Shown here: positions 32,511-43,300 of the stretch, piece by piece
How the letters are laid out: every line of letters begins with the position of its first letter
Numbering within the stretch: position 1 is the first letter of the stretch
Source: Maniola hyperantus
Taxonomy: Eukaryota; Arthropoda; Insecta; Lepidoptera; Nymphalidae
Reading direction: 5' to 3'
DNA length: 64,000 nucleotides
Assembly (NCBI RefSeq): GCF_902806685.2
Contig: NC_048549.1
Span: 124,001 to 188,000 of the forward strand
The notes under the pieces: model-generated
Database searches by the model: none
Told to the model about the DNA's origin: nothing
The model's input: only the letters and a program-made list of their open reading frames with translations
Translations under genes and position numbers: made by a program

Positions 32511-32874
32511 ATTGTTCTTTACTAATTATAGATTACAGGAAAACCTACAAGAAGTCTTAAAATAACAACATAGTAAATCTCTCAATATTGTGTGTACCAA
32601 CTTACGTACAAATTCATCGTACGGAACCCTCTCCACGCGAGTTCAGCTCGCACTTGACCGGTTTTCAATTTACTTATAAGAAAAAACGTTCACCACTGCG
32701 TCACAGAAGTCATCAAAGAGATATATACCTAACAATAGAGATCACGAATCTGCTGCAATGCACAATTTCTTAGAAATCGCAGTTCTTACAAAAATATAAG
32801 GAAAAATCAAATGGTAACCACGCACGCCCATTTCAATAGCTGTAAAGACAGGTTTTGTTAATACTAGTCATTCA

Positions 32875-33175
32875 TCACCATGATCAACCCATCGCCGGCT
32901 CACTGCAGAGCACGGGACTCCTCTGAAGAAGGGTTTAGCCATAGTCTACCACGCTGGCCATGTGCGGATTGGTAGACTTCACACACCTTTGAGAACATTA
33001 TGGAGAACTCTCAGGCATGCAGGTTTCCTCACGCAGTTTTCCTTCACCGTTAAACCAAGTATTTAATTACTTACACATTACTCCGAATAGTTAGAGGTGC
33101 GTGCCCGGGATCGAACCCCCGACCTCCGATTAGAAGGCGGACGTCCTAACCACTAGGCTATCACAGCTTTTTCCT
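32875..33175 (-). mobile_element. Full tRNA-derived SINE, family S
   Basis: On the minus strand the head reads AGCCTAGTGGTTAGGACG (A box) and GGTTCGATCCCGGGCA (B box). A body with 'aggtttcctcacgcag' (plus strand) and an end at 'accatgatcaacccatcgcc' follow. About 300 bp. Partial copies at 26530, 29880, 30520, 37485, 45375, 52385 and 56175. Confidence 0.8.
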
Positions 33176-33399
33176 AGTCATTACTTAACACAAAATGAGC
33201 AGAATGAGTGTAGAGGTGAGGATCCGAAAGATCCTGGGACCAGCCTGACGCGAAGATATGGCTGGAGGCAGAACTTCGTGAACTGGTGGCCTTACACTGG
33301 TCTGTAATTCAACATCATAGAGTTATGATACTAGGTACAACATGATGCGTTTCAAATCTGAATAAATATTTAAAAAAATTAAGACCCACTTTTTTTGAC

Positions 33400-33512
33400 G
33401 TTCATTAAGACATCAGCTAAGAAAGGATTTATGAAAATTCAACCCCTAAGGGGGTAAAATGGCGGTTTGAAATTTATGTAGGTACCTAGTCCACGCGGAT
33501 GAGGTCGCGGGC
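33400..33512. repeat. Family A repeat, partial
   Basis: 'cagctaagaaaggatttatg' through 'gatgaggtcgcgggcataag'. Confidence 0.65.
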
Positions 33513-33822
33513 ATAAGAAAACGATATCAATAAACAATCGATATAATCAGTACACAATAATTAGTATTGTTATCATGTTGGGTGTCGGGTGTTCCTCGTC
33601 TCGTTCGGGAAGGTCTGAGGTCTCTCAGGCGGGGTCGGAACCGCGTGAGGCTAAAAGTCAACCATCCTTATCGACGGTACTTTACCTAGATTCGATCGTC
33701 GGCGGTGGTGTCGTATTATGCAACTTTTTCCGTAAGTAACAGTTGATTTAAATATTAGATAAGGTAAACTGAGCCAAATTGGGAGGGAAGGTTTGTGGGG
33801 CTCCATAGTAAAATTAAAATTA

Positions 33823-34195
33823 CAAAAAAATCGGCCAAGTGCGAGTCAGACTCGCACACCGAGGATTCCGTAATCGTGTATTTTTATTATGCTTAAAAAT
33901 AAATAAAAATTTGTTTTAGAATGTACCTACAGGTAAAGCCCTTCTATATGCTACTCTACTTGGTATAGTTATCTTCATGAACACATTTTTATTTTTTTCT
34001 GTGATGATTCACGGGTTTCGAATTTTTTCCTATACTTGTGCTATTATAAGATCTATCTATCTATCTACCTGCCAAATTTCATGACTCTAGCTAGGTGAAC
34101 GGAAAGTACCCTATAAGTTTTCTTAACTGACACGACAGGCAGACAGACATCAAAGTGATCCTATAACGATTCCTTTTTAAATACGGAACCCTAAA
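33823..34195 (-). repeat. Interspersed repeat, family B
   Basis: Reverse copy from 'aaaatcggccaagtgcgagt' to 'aatacggaaccctaaac'. It includes a (ATCT)n expansion near 34050. Confidence 0.7.
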
Positions 34196-34844
34196 CGTGT
34201 TATTTAGGGTACCTCCTGAACGTGAAAAAGTGAGTTAAAAAAAATTTGGGTAACAGTTACATAACTTGTTTAAAAATGTGTTTTAATTAATTAAGTATCA
34301 GGTTTCTTACATTTTTTGAAAAAAAAATCTACAGTTTGTATTTTATTAGCCGCCAAAAATTTTGCAACTTTCATGGCTACGGAATCCTGCTGAATTATGG
34401 GTGTTCTAACACGCCCTTGATTAGTTTTTTCCTGGCAGCCATTTTGTTTTTTATTATTTATTGTTATAGCAGCAATAAAAATACGCATTCTGTGAAAATT
34501 TCAGCTATCTACTACGGTTCATGAGATAAAGCTCGCTGACAGACAAACGGACAGCGGAGGCTTAGTAATAAGGTTGAAAGAAAAACAACACATTTTTTTT
34601 AAATTAATTTATTTAAACAATACTCAACGGCTTCTAGGGTCTGTTTAATCTCTTCACTCCAACAAATCGTTTCGGGAATGTCTAACCTCTGGACATGAGC
34701 AAACTATAATATAAGGCAATAATTAATTATTATGTATATCACGATAATTGTGATTGAATTAAATTACAATATAACATAATAATTATTATAATCATAAGTA
34801 GAATTTGCATTTTTAAATGCACCCCATTGACAATTTCAGCAATG

Positions 34845-35206
34845 TGGCTAATTCCGTTGTACACAATCTCTAAATTAAACTAAAATGGCACCTCTAAATA
34901 TATTGCTATCCCTTTCATAATGTTGCATACGGAAAAGGATAGCACTAGATTTAGACCATCGATATAAATAACAAGATATGGTCAAGCGAACAAAATTTTT
35001 CGCGATTTATAAACCAAATGAATCAGCGACTGCTGGCGTTTGAAATCCAGACGCCACTGAGGTCGCGTTGGTGCGTAATAAACATTTATGCACCAATTAG
35101 TCGGTGCCATTTTGCTTGTTTAATGACCCTGCCCATACGAAGTAAGTATACGAATAAGTCAATGATTTAGTTTAGTTTAGAGATAGTGTACAAGAGAATC
35201 GGCCCC
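34845..35206. mobile_element. MITE family G, long version
   Basis: Left end GGCTAATTCCGTTGTACACA, right end 'caagagaatcggcccc'. At 362 bp it is about 200 bp longer than its relatives, probably through an internal insertion or because it is the parent form. Confidence 0.6.
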
Positions 35207-35442
35207 AAAATATCACATTTGTTTTTCTAATATCAGTGATGTAACAATGTGATGGCAGCACTGAATTTTTTGGCCCCTAGGTAGAAATTTCAATTTTTAG
35301 TTTCATATTGAAGTTGATACATTGACATAGCGCCCCAACCTAGACCGCATCTTTGCTTTATTAAGCATGGTCGTCGTCAAGCGTAAGCCTAAAAAAAACA
35401 GTTTATTTTTCTAGTAAAATTTTCACAATTTAAGTTCCCATT

Positions 35443-35599
35443 GGGGCCGATTCTCTCGTACACAATCTCTTAATAACTAAATTAACAGGTCTAAATCTAG
35501 TGCTATCCTTTTCCGCAAGCAACATTATGAAAGGGATAGCAATATATTTAGACGTGCCTTTTTAGTTTAGTTTAGATATTGTGTACAACGGAATTAGCC
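35443..35599. mobile_element. MITE family G, inverted copy
   Basis: Starts GGGGCCGATTCTCTCGTACA and ends 'gtacaacggaattagcc'. Confidence 0.7.
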
Positions 35600-36134
35600 A
35601 CATTGTTTAACATTTCCTAAAGACTGAAATTAATAATCAATCTTTAATCCGTCGATTTAATTACTTAACAACGTTGACAGATTTTGATGAAAACAACGGT
35701 ACCAAGTAACTTATCGAAAGATTAGATAGGTTTATTTTTGGCCGTAAATTGACAAAATTAAATTAAAATATTTGTTTCAGTTTCTAGTATAAATAGAGAC
35801 AGCATTATTTCAAAAGGGATCAAGTCTTAGAAAATCAAAGAGTTTTGTATGAAACCTTCATTGTTACGTCACTGTGATAGGTGTACTTATGTGTACTAAT
35901 GTGAAGGTTTCACAAATTCACTAAAAATACATAAACAATAATTTAAAACAGATATTAACAAAATATACGTTAATATTGTAATATTATACATGGTTTAATT
36001 AAAAACATAACTTTTAAATAATAACCAGAATTTAATCTACTTAACAGAATACAACAAAATGGGTTCTTATTTTGTGCGAATCAAACCGAATGGCACTGCC
36101 AGAGACTAAGTTGACTTCGTATTATTTGTCATTG

Positions 36135-36285
36135 TGGCGAATTCCGTTGCACACAATCTCTTAAACTACGACGTCTAAACCTACTGCTATCCCTTTCATA
36201 ATGTTGCCTGCGGAAAAGGATAGCACTAGATTTAGACCTGTTAATTTAGTTTGGTTTAGAGATTGTGTACAAGAGAATCGGCCCC
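36135..36285. mobile_element. MITE family G
   Basis: Starts 'ggcgaattccgttgcacac' and ends 'caagagaatcggcccc'. Same centre (AAAGGATAGCACTAGATTTA) as its relatives. Confidence 0.7.
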
Positions 36286-36606
36286 ATTATATGACTAAAA
36301 TAAAAAAGCTAAATAATATAATACAAGTACTTTTATATACAGAAAATAATCCAAAATTATTCCCACAAATTATATTTTAATAATAATGACAACAGAAATC
36401 ATTAATAATTAAAATATTTCACAAAATTCAAGATCGCACGTGTCGAAAACCTGAGTATAATAACTAATAACAATAAACGAATAATAATTATACTTATAAT
36501 AATTACAATAGAACTTTCCGAAAATATACTTACGCCATATTTCTTTTCATATCTTTTCACCGCCTGTTATTGGCTCTTTATTTTATCGCCAGTTCAAAAC
36601 CTTGTA

Positions 36607-36767
36607 CAGTACGCGGCAGAAAGTAATGTACATCGACCTTTACAAGGAGATAGCAGATTTGTAGAGCGTTATCTCTGTCGTTGAGACCGACAAAACGTCA
36701 TATAGGTATGAGTGACAGGGACAACGCTCTACAAAGGCCGATGTACATTACTTTCTGCCGCGTACTG
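36607..36767. mobile_element. Tc1/mariner-like MITE, family D (intact reference copy)
   Basis: 161 bp with inverted ends CAGTACGCGGCAGAAAGTAA and the complement, preceded by TA. The CAGT terminus and TA flank are typical of Tc1/mariner-derived MITEs. This copy defines the terminus found in every unit of the Alat exon 9 array. Confidence 0.8.
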
Positions 36768-36774
36768 CAACAAA

Positions 36775-36915
36775 ACGTCGCGGCTTCGACGTCACTGCCT
36801 AGGTAGGCTATGAATCGCCTATTTTTTTTTATTACACGTCACCCATAGCTTAATATTTGACATATCGTCGATTCAGGATAAAACAGAGTCCCCTCACTCT
36901 AGTTCACTCTGTCCA
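36775..36915. repeat. Repeat O
   Basis: 'ttcgacgtcactgcctagg' through 'ccctcactctagttcactct'. An inverted relative lies at 44895-45095 in an intron of the mitochondrial Alat. Confidence 0.5.
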
Positions 36916-36934
36916 CGCCATTCAAAAAATTCTT

Positions 36935-37150
36935 AAATATATAAAAGGAAAAGGTGACTGACTGACTGACTGACTGCCTGACTGACTGACTCATCTATCA
37001 AACTACTGGACGGATCGGGCTGAAATTTGGCATGCAGATAGCTATTACGACGCAGGCATCCGCTAAGAAAGGATTTTTCAAAATTAAACCCCTAAAGGGG
37101 TATAATAGGGGTTTGGAATTCGTGACGAAGTCGCGGGCATAAGTTAGTTA
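36935..37150. repeat. Interspersed repeat, family A
   Basis: (GACT)n, then 'ctactggacggatcgggctg' to 'gacgaagtcgcgggcataag'. A near-complete copy. Confidence 0.75.
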
Positions 37151-37310
37151 TTAAAAAATAAATTTCCTGCGCAGGTACATTGTCGTAACTGATAATAGTG
37201 GTAGTACTATACTTGGCCAATTGACAAATCGGTCCAGTTGTGAAAAATTAGCCTAGTAGTAGTTCGCCTGTAAACATTGAGCTAGATGGTGGTGGCATGC
37301 TCCATGCTGC

Positions 37311-40300
37311 TTAGGAGAACTGCTTGGAGAACTTGGAGTGGAAGGTCTTGAAGCTGGCCAGCATCTCCTGCAGCAGCGCGGGCTGCGGCAGGATGGTGGT
37401 GCGGAAGTGGTACGTGCCCGGGCACTGCCCGAAGCCGCTGCCCGGGACTATGCTGATACCTGGAATTGCCAGTTTGGTTCATTATTTCATCATTATATCC
37501 ATCGCTGGCCCACTACTCAACCCGAGCTTTCTTTCAAAATGAGAAGAGTTTAGGCCACAGTTCATCACGCTGGCAGATCAAGTGTGAACTTTACACACTT
37601 TTGAGAACATTATAGATAGTCTCAGGCATGCAAGTTTCCTCACGATACCTACCCCGTTAAAGCAAGTGATATTTAATTGTCGCGTCGCAGTGTTACGTCT
37701 GTCAACCACCGGTTGGGAATGAAGGTTCTACTGACAAGAGGCGGCAAGAAACTCAGCGATTGCTCTTTTCAAATGATAAAAAGTGACAGTATATAACAAA
37801 GCTCAGGCAGTTGCTTCCACGCAACTTAGGCGGAATCATATTTACGTGTTGCGGCGTGTCGTGACGCGCCGATTTCATACATTTAGTATGCATACAGAGA
37901 CACGACACGACACAAGGCGTCACGACACGCCGTTCCACCATAATGTGTCTCTAACCATACGAAATGTATGAAACCAATATGCATCTGGCGCGTCACGACA
38001 CGTGCGTGTGTTTCCGCTAAGTAGTTCATATGATACAATTTGACAATAAAGATTAAAAATTAAGGCTAGGTTTCAAAATTAAATTGAATATTAAATCTCA
38101 GTGTCCCTGCCGGGAATCGAACCCGGTCCCTTCCACTGTAATAAGGATTCAAATAAGTCGTCAAAATGGATTACATTACAGCAGAAAGTAATGTACATTT
38201 ATGATATTTCGGCTTTGTAGAGCGTTGTCTCTGTCACTCTGTTATATGACGTTTTGTCGGTGTCAACGGCAGGGACAACGCTCTACAAATCTACTATCTC
38301 CTTCTAAATGTCGTGTACTTTCTGCCGCGTACTGTAGTTACCTGTCTCCTCCAGCAGTCGTGAGGCGTAGTACACGTCCGGTAGTTGCCCCGCCTTCTTG
38401 GCTGCGTCGCTCGCCTTCTGCGGCAGATCTAGCGTACTGTAGTTACCTGTCTCCTCCAGCAGTCGTGAGGCGTAGTACACGTCCGGTAGTTGCCCCGCCT
38501 TGTTGGCTGCGTCGATCGCCTTCTGCGGCAGATCTAGCGTACTGTAGTTACCTGTCTCCTCCAGCAGTCGTGAGGCGTAGTACACGTCCGGTAGTTGCCC
38601 CGCCTTGTTGGCTGCGTCGATCGCCTTCTGCGGCAGATCTAGCGTACTGTAGTTACCTGTCTCCTCCAGCAGTCGTGAGGCGTAGTACACGTCCGGTAGT
38701 TGCCCCGCCTTGTTGGCTGCGTCGATCGCCTTCTGCGGCAGATCTAGCGTACTGTAGTTACCTGTCTCCTCCAGCAGTCGTGAGGCGTAGTACACGTCCG
38801 GTAGTTGCCCCGCCTTGTTGGCTGCGTCGATCGCCTTCTGCGGCAGATCTAGCGTACTGTAGTTACCTGTCTCCTCCAGCAGTCGTGAGGCGTAGTACAC
38901 GTCCGGTAGTTGCCCCGCCTTCTTGGCTGCGTCGATAGCCTTCTGCGGCAGATCTAGCGTACTGTAGTTACCTGTCTCCTCCAGCAGTCGTGAGGCGTAG
39001 TACACGTCCGGTAGTTGCCCCGCCTTCTTGGCTGCGTCGCTCGCCTTCTGCGGCAGATCTAGCGTACTGTAGTTACCTGTCTCCTCCAGCAGTCGTGAGG
39101 CGTAGTACACGTCCGGTAGTTGCCCCGCCTTCTTGGCTGCGTCGATCGCCTTCTGCGGCAGATCTAGCGTACTGTAGTTACCTGTCTCCTCCAGCAGTCG
39201 TGAGGCGTAGTACACGTCCGGTAGTTGCCCCGCCTTGTTGGCTGCGTCGCTCGCCTTCTGCGGCAGATCTAGCGTACTGTAGTTACCTGTCTCCTCCAGC
39301 AGTCGTGAGGCGTAGTACACGTCCGGTAGTTGCCCCGCCTTCTTGGCTGCGTCGATCGCCTTCTGCGGCAGATCTAGCGTACTGTAGTTACCTGTCTCCT
39401 CCAGCAGTCGTGAGGCGTAGTACACGTCCGGTAGTTGCCCCGCCTTCTTGGCTGCGTCGATCGCCTTCTGCGGCAGATCTAGCGTACTGTAGTTACCTGT
39501 CTCCTCCAGCAGTCGTGAGGCGTAGTACACGTCCGGTAGTTGCCCCGCCTTGTTGGCTGCGTCGATCGCCTTCTGCGGCAGATCTAGCGTACTGTAGTTA
39601 CCTGTCTCCTCCAGCAGTGGTGAGGCGTAGTACACGTCCGGTAGTTGCCCCGCCTTCTTGGCTGCGTCGATCGCCTTCTGCGGCAGATCTAGCGTACTGT
39701 AGTTACCTGTCTCCTCCAGCAGTCGTGAGGCGTAGTACACGTCCGGTAGTTGCCCCGCCTTGTTGGCTGCGTCGATCGCCTTCTGCGGCAGATCTAGCGT
39801 ACTGTAGTTACCTGTCTCCTCCAGCAGTCGTGAGGCGTAGTACACGTCCGGTAGTTGCCCCGCCTTCTTGGCTGCGTCGATCGCCTTCTGCGGCAGATCT
39901 AGCGTACTGTAGTTACCTGTCTCCTCCAGCAGTCGTGAGGCGTAGTACACGTCCGGTAGTTGCCCCGCCTTCTTGGCTGCGTCGATCGCCTTCTGCGGCA
40001 GATCTAGCGTACTGTAGTTACCTGTCTCCTCCAGCAGTCGTGAGGCGTAGTACACGTCCGGTAGTTGCCCCGCCTTCTTGGCTGCGTCGATCGCCTTCTG
40101 CGGCAGATCTAGCGTACTGTAGTTACCTGTCTCCTCCAGCAGTTGTGAGGCGTAGTACACGTCCGGTAGTTGCCCCGCCTTCTTGGCTGCGTCGATCGCC
40201 TTCTGCGGCAGATCTAGCGTACTGTAGTTACCTGTCTCCTCCAGCAGTCGTGAGGCGTAGTACACGTCCGGTAGTTGCCCCGCCTTCTTGGCTGCGTCGA

Positions 40301-43300
40301 TCGCCTTCTGCGGCAGATCTAGCGTACTGTAGTTACCTGTCTCCTCCAGCAGTCGTGAGGCGTAGTACACGTCCGGTAGTTGCCCCGCCTTGTTGGCTGC
40401 GTCGATCGCCTTCTGCGGCAGATCTAGCGTACTGTAGTTACCTGTCTCCTCCAGCAGTCGTGAGGCGTAGTACACGTCCGGTAGTTGCCCCGCCTTCTTG
40501 GCTGCGTCGATAGCCTTCTGCGGCAGATCTAGCGTACTGTAGTTACCTGTCTCCTCCAGCAGTCGTGAGGCGTAGTACACGTCCGGTAGTTGCCCCGCCT
40601 TGTTGGCTGCGTCGATCGCCTTCTGCGGCAGATCTAGCGTACTGTAGTTACCTGTCTCCTCCAGCAGTCGTGAGGCGTAGTACACGTCCGGTAGTTGCCC
40701 CGCCTTCTTGGCTGCGTCGATCGCCTTCTGCGGCAGATCTAGCGTACTGTAGTTACCTGTCTCCTCCAGCAGTCGTGAGGCGTAGTACACGTCCGGTAGT
40801 TGCCCCGCCTTGTTGGCTGCGTCGATCGCCTTCTGCGGCAGATCTAGCGTACTGTAGTTACCTGTCTCCTCCAGCAGTCGTGAGGCGTAGTACACGTCCG
40901 GTAGTTGCCCCGCCTTCTTGGCTGCGTCGATCGCCTTCTGCGGCAGATCTAGCGTACTGTAGTTACCTGTCTCCTCCAGCAGTCGTGAGGCGTAGTACAC
41001 GTCCGGTAGTTGCCCCGCCTTCTTGGCTGCGTCGATCGCCTTCTGCGGCAGATCTAGCGTACTGTAGTTACCTGTCTCCTCCAGCAGTCGTGAGGCGTAG
41101 TACACGTCCGGTAGTTGCCCCGCCTTCTTGGCTGCGTCGATCGCCTTCTGCGGCAGATCTAGCGTACTGTAGTTACCTGTCTCCTCCAGCAGTCGTGAGG
41201 CGTAGTACACGTCCGGTAGTTGCCCCGCCTTCTTGGCTGCGTCGATCGCCTTCTGCGGCAGATCTAGCGTACTGTAGTTACCTGTCTCCTCCAGCAGTCG
41301 TGAGGCGTAGTACACGTCCGGTAGTTGCCCCGCCTTCTTGGCTGCGTCGATCGCCTTCTGCGGCAGATCTAGCGTACTGTAGTTACCTGTCTCCTCCAGC
41401 AGTCGTGAGGCGTAGTACACGTCCGGTAGTTGCCCCGCCTTCTTGGCTGCGTCGATCGCCTTCTGCGGCAGATCTAGCGTACTGTAGTTACCTGTCTCCT
41501 CCAGCAGTCGTGAGGCGTAGTACACGTCCGGTAGTTGCCCCGCCTTCTTGGCTGCGTCGATCGCCTTCTGCGGCAGATCTAGCGTACTGTAGTTACCTGT
41601 CTCCTCCAGCAGTCGTGAGGCGTAGTACACGTCCGGTAGTTGCCCCGCCTTCTTGGCTGCGTCGATCGCCTTCTGCGGCAGATCTAGCGTACTGTAGTTA
41701 CCTGTCTCCTCCAGCAGTCGTGAGGCGTAGTACACGTCCGGTAGTTGCCCCGCCTTCTTGGCTGCGTCGATCGCCTTCTGCGGCAGATCTAGCGTACTGT
41801 AGTTACCTGTCTCCTCCAGCAGTCGTGAGGCGTAGTACACGTCCGGTAGTTGCCCCGCCTTCTTGGCTGCGTCGATCGCCTTCTGCGGCAGATCTAGCGT
41901 ACTGTAGTTACCTGTCTCCTCCAGCAGTCGTGAGGCGTAGTACACGTCCGGTAGTTGCCCCGCCTTCTTGGCTGCGTCGATCGCCTTCTGCGGCAGATCT
42001 AGCGTACTGTAGTTACCTGTCTCCTCCAGCAGTCGTGAGGCGTAGTACACGTCCGGTAGTTGCCCCGCCTTCTTGGCTGCGTCGATCGCCTTCTGCGGCA
42101 GATCTAGCGTACTGTAGTTACCTGTCTCCTCCAGCAGTCGTGAGGCGTAGTACACGTCCGGTAGTTGCCCCGCCTTCTTGGCTGCGTCGATCGCCTTCTG
42201 CGGCAGATCTAGCGTACTGTAGTTACCTGTCTCCTCCAGCAGTCGTGAGGCGTAGTACACGTCCGGTAGTTGCCCCGCCTTCTTGGCTGCGTCGATCGCC
42301 TTCTGCGGCAGATCTAGCGTACTGTAGTTACCTGTCTCCTCCAGCAGTCGTGAGGCGTAGTACACGTCCGGTAGTTGCCCCGCCTTCTTGGCTGCGTCGC
42401 TCGCCTTCTGCGGCAGATCTAGCGTACTGTAGTTACCTGTCTCCTCCAGCAGTCGTGAGGCGTAGTACACGTCCGGTAGTTGCCCCGCCTTCTTGGCTGC
42501 GTCGATCGCCTTCTGCGGCAGATCTAGCGTACTGTAGTTACCTGTCTCCTCCAGCAGTCGTGAGGCGTAGTACACGTCCGGTAGTTGCCCCGCCTTCTTG
42601 GCTGCGTCGATCGCCTTCTGCGGCAGATCTAGCGTACTGTAGTTACCTGTCTCCTCCAGCAGTCGTGAGGCGTAGTACACGTCCGGTAGTTGCCCCGCCT
42701 TGTTGGCTGCGTCGATCGCCTTCTGCGGCAGATGTATCTTCGGGAAGGCGTACATGGCGCCCTGGAACGTAACATATAACATTACTTCCTTATCGTTGTA
42801 GCCACTACAATGTAGTGGCTAGTTTAGTGAATTCCGAGAGTCATAATAAGTTGTAAGTAATAAGTTGGGCGCGCCTGCATAGGATGACGTTGTGCGAGAG
42901 CCCGGCGTGCGAGTGCGGCTTTGGCGACGAGGATAGGCACCATGTGCTGTGGGAGTGTCCCCTTTATGAGGACTTGCGAGTGACGATGTTGGATGGGATC
43001 GTACGCGGGGAAGCGGGGCCGGTCTTCTACACGGACCTCGTCTCATCGGCGGGGAACTACAACCGACTACGGGCATTCGCGCACCATTGGCATAAGAGGC
43101 GAAGCAGCTCGGAGCGTACAGGTGCCAGGCCGGCACCACGGAGGAGCAGCAGCGGAGATCACAGCTGTGTTAGTGACGTCTAGCCCCCAAGGGGGGAGAG
43201 TGAGCATAAGGGACAAGGAAGAGACCAAATAATTTGTAGGGAGTCAAGAAGGCGCCCCGGGAAAATGCCAAGAGCAAGTACCGAACGGGCGCCCTCCCGC

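Larger units (their letters stand above)
30936..34844. other. Spacer upstream of the cytosolic Alat
   Basis: AT-rich. No gene seen. It should include the promoter of the cytosolic Alat just beyond 30935, but I see no clear TATA or initiator. The rest is repeats: family B pieces (31578-31630, 32020-32510, 33823-34195), a LINE end (31745-31905), a SINE (32875-33175), family A (33400-33510) and family M (34190-34580). The stretch 33580-33740 is GC-richer and not assigned. Confidence 0.5.

Noticed and set aside
33580..33740. GC-richer segment as a possible exon
   Set aside because: No convincing splice pair, start or protein similarity could be seen.
38342..42733. CRISPR-like array or satellite DNA
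   Set aside because: There are no spacers, units are head-to-tail with no unique sequence between them, and the unit is gene-derived in a eukaryotic context.
38201..42772. Long plus-strand frames (245, 507 and 735 codons) across the tandem array
   Set aside because: They are the antisense of the 105-bp repeat. Because the unit is divisible by three, any stop-free frame extends indefinitely. The minus-strand frame matches Alat; the plus-strand one matches nothing.
38304..42782. A stand-alone 1492-residue repeat protein
   Set aside because: Its ends run into splice sites and the flanking MITE. It is Alat exon 9 plus intron, not a separate gene.
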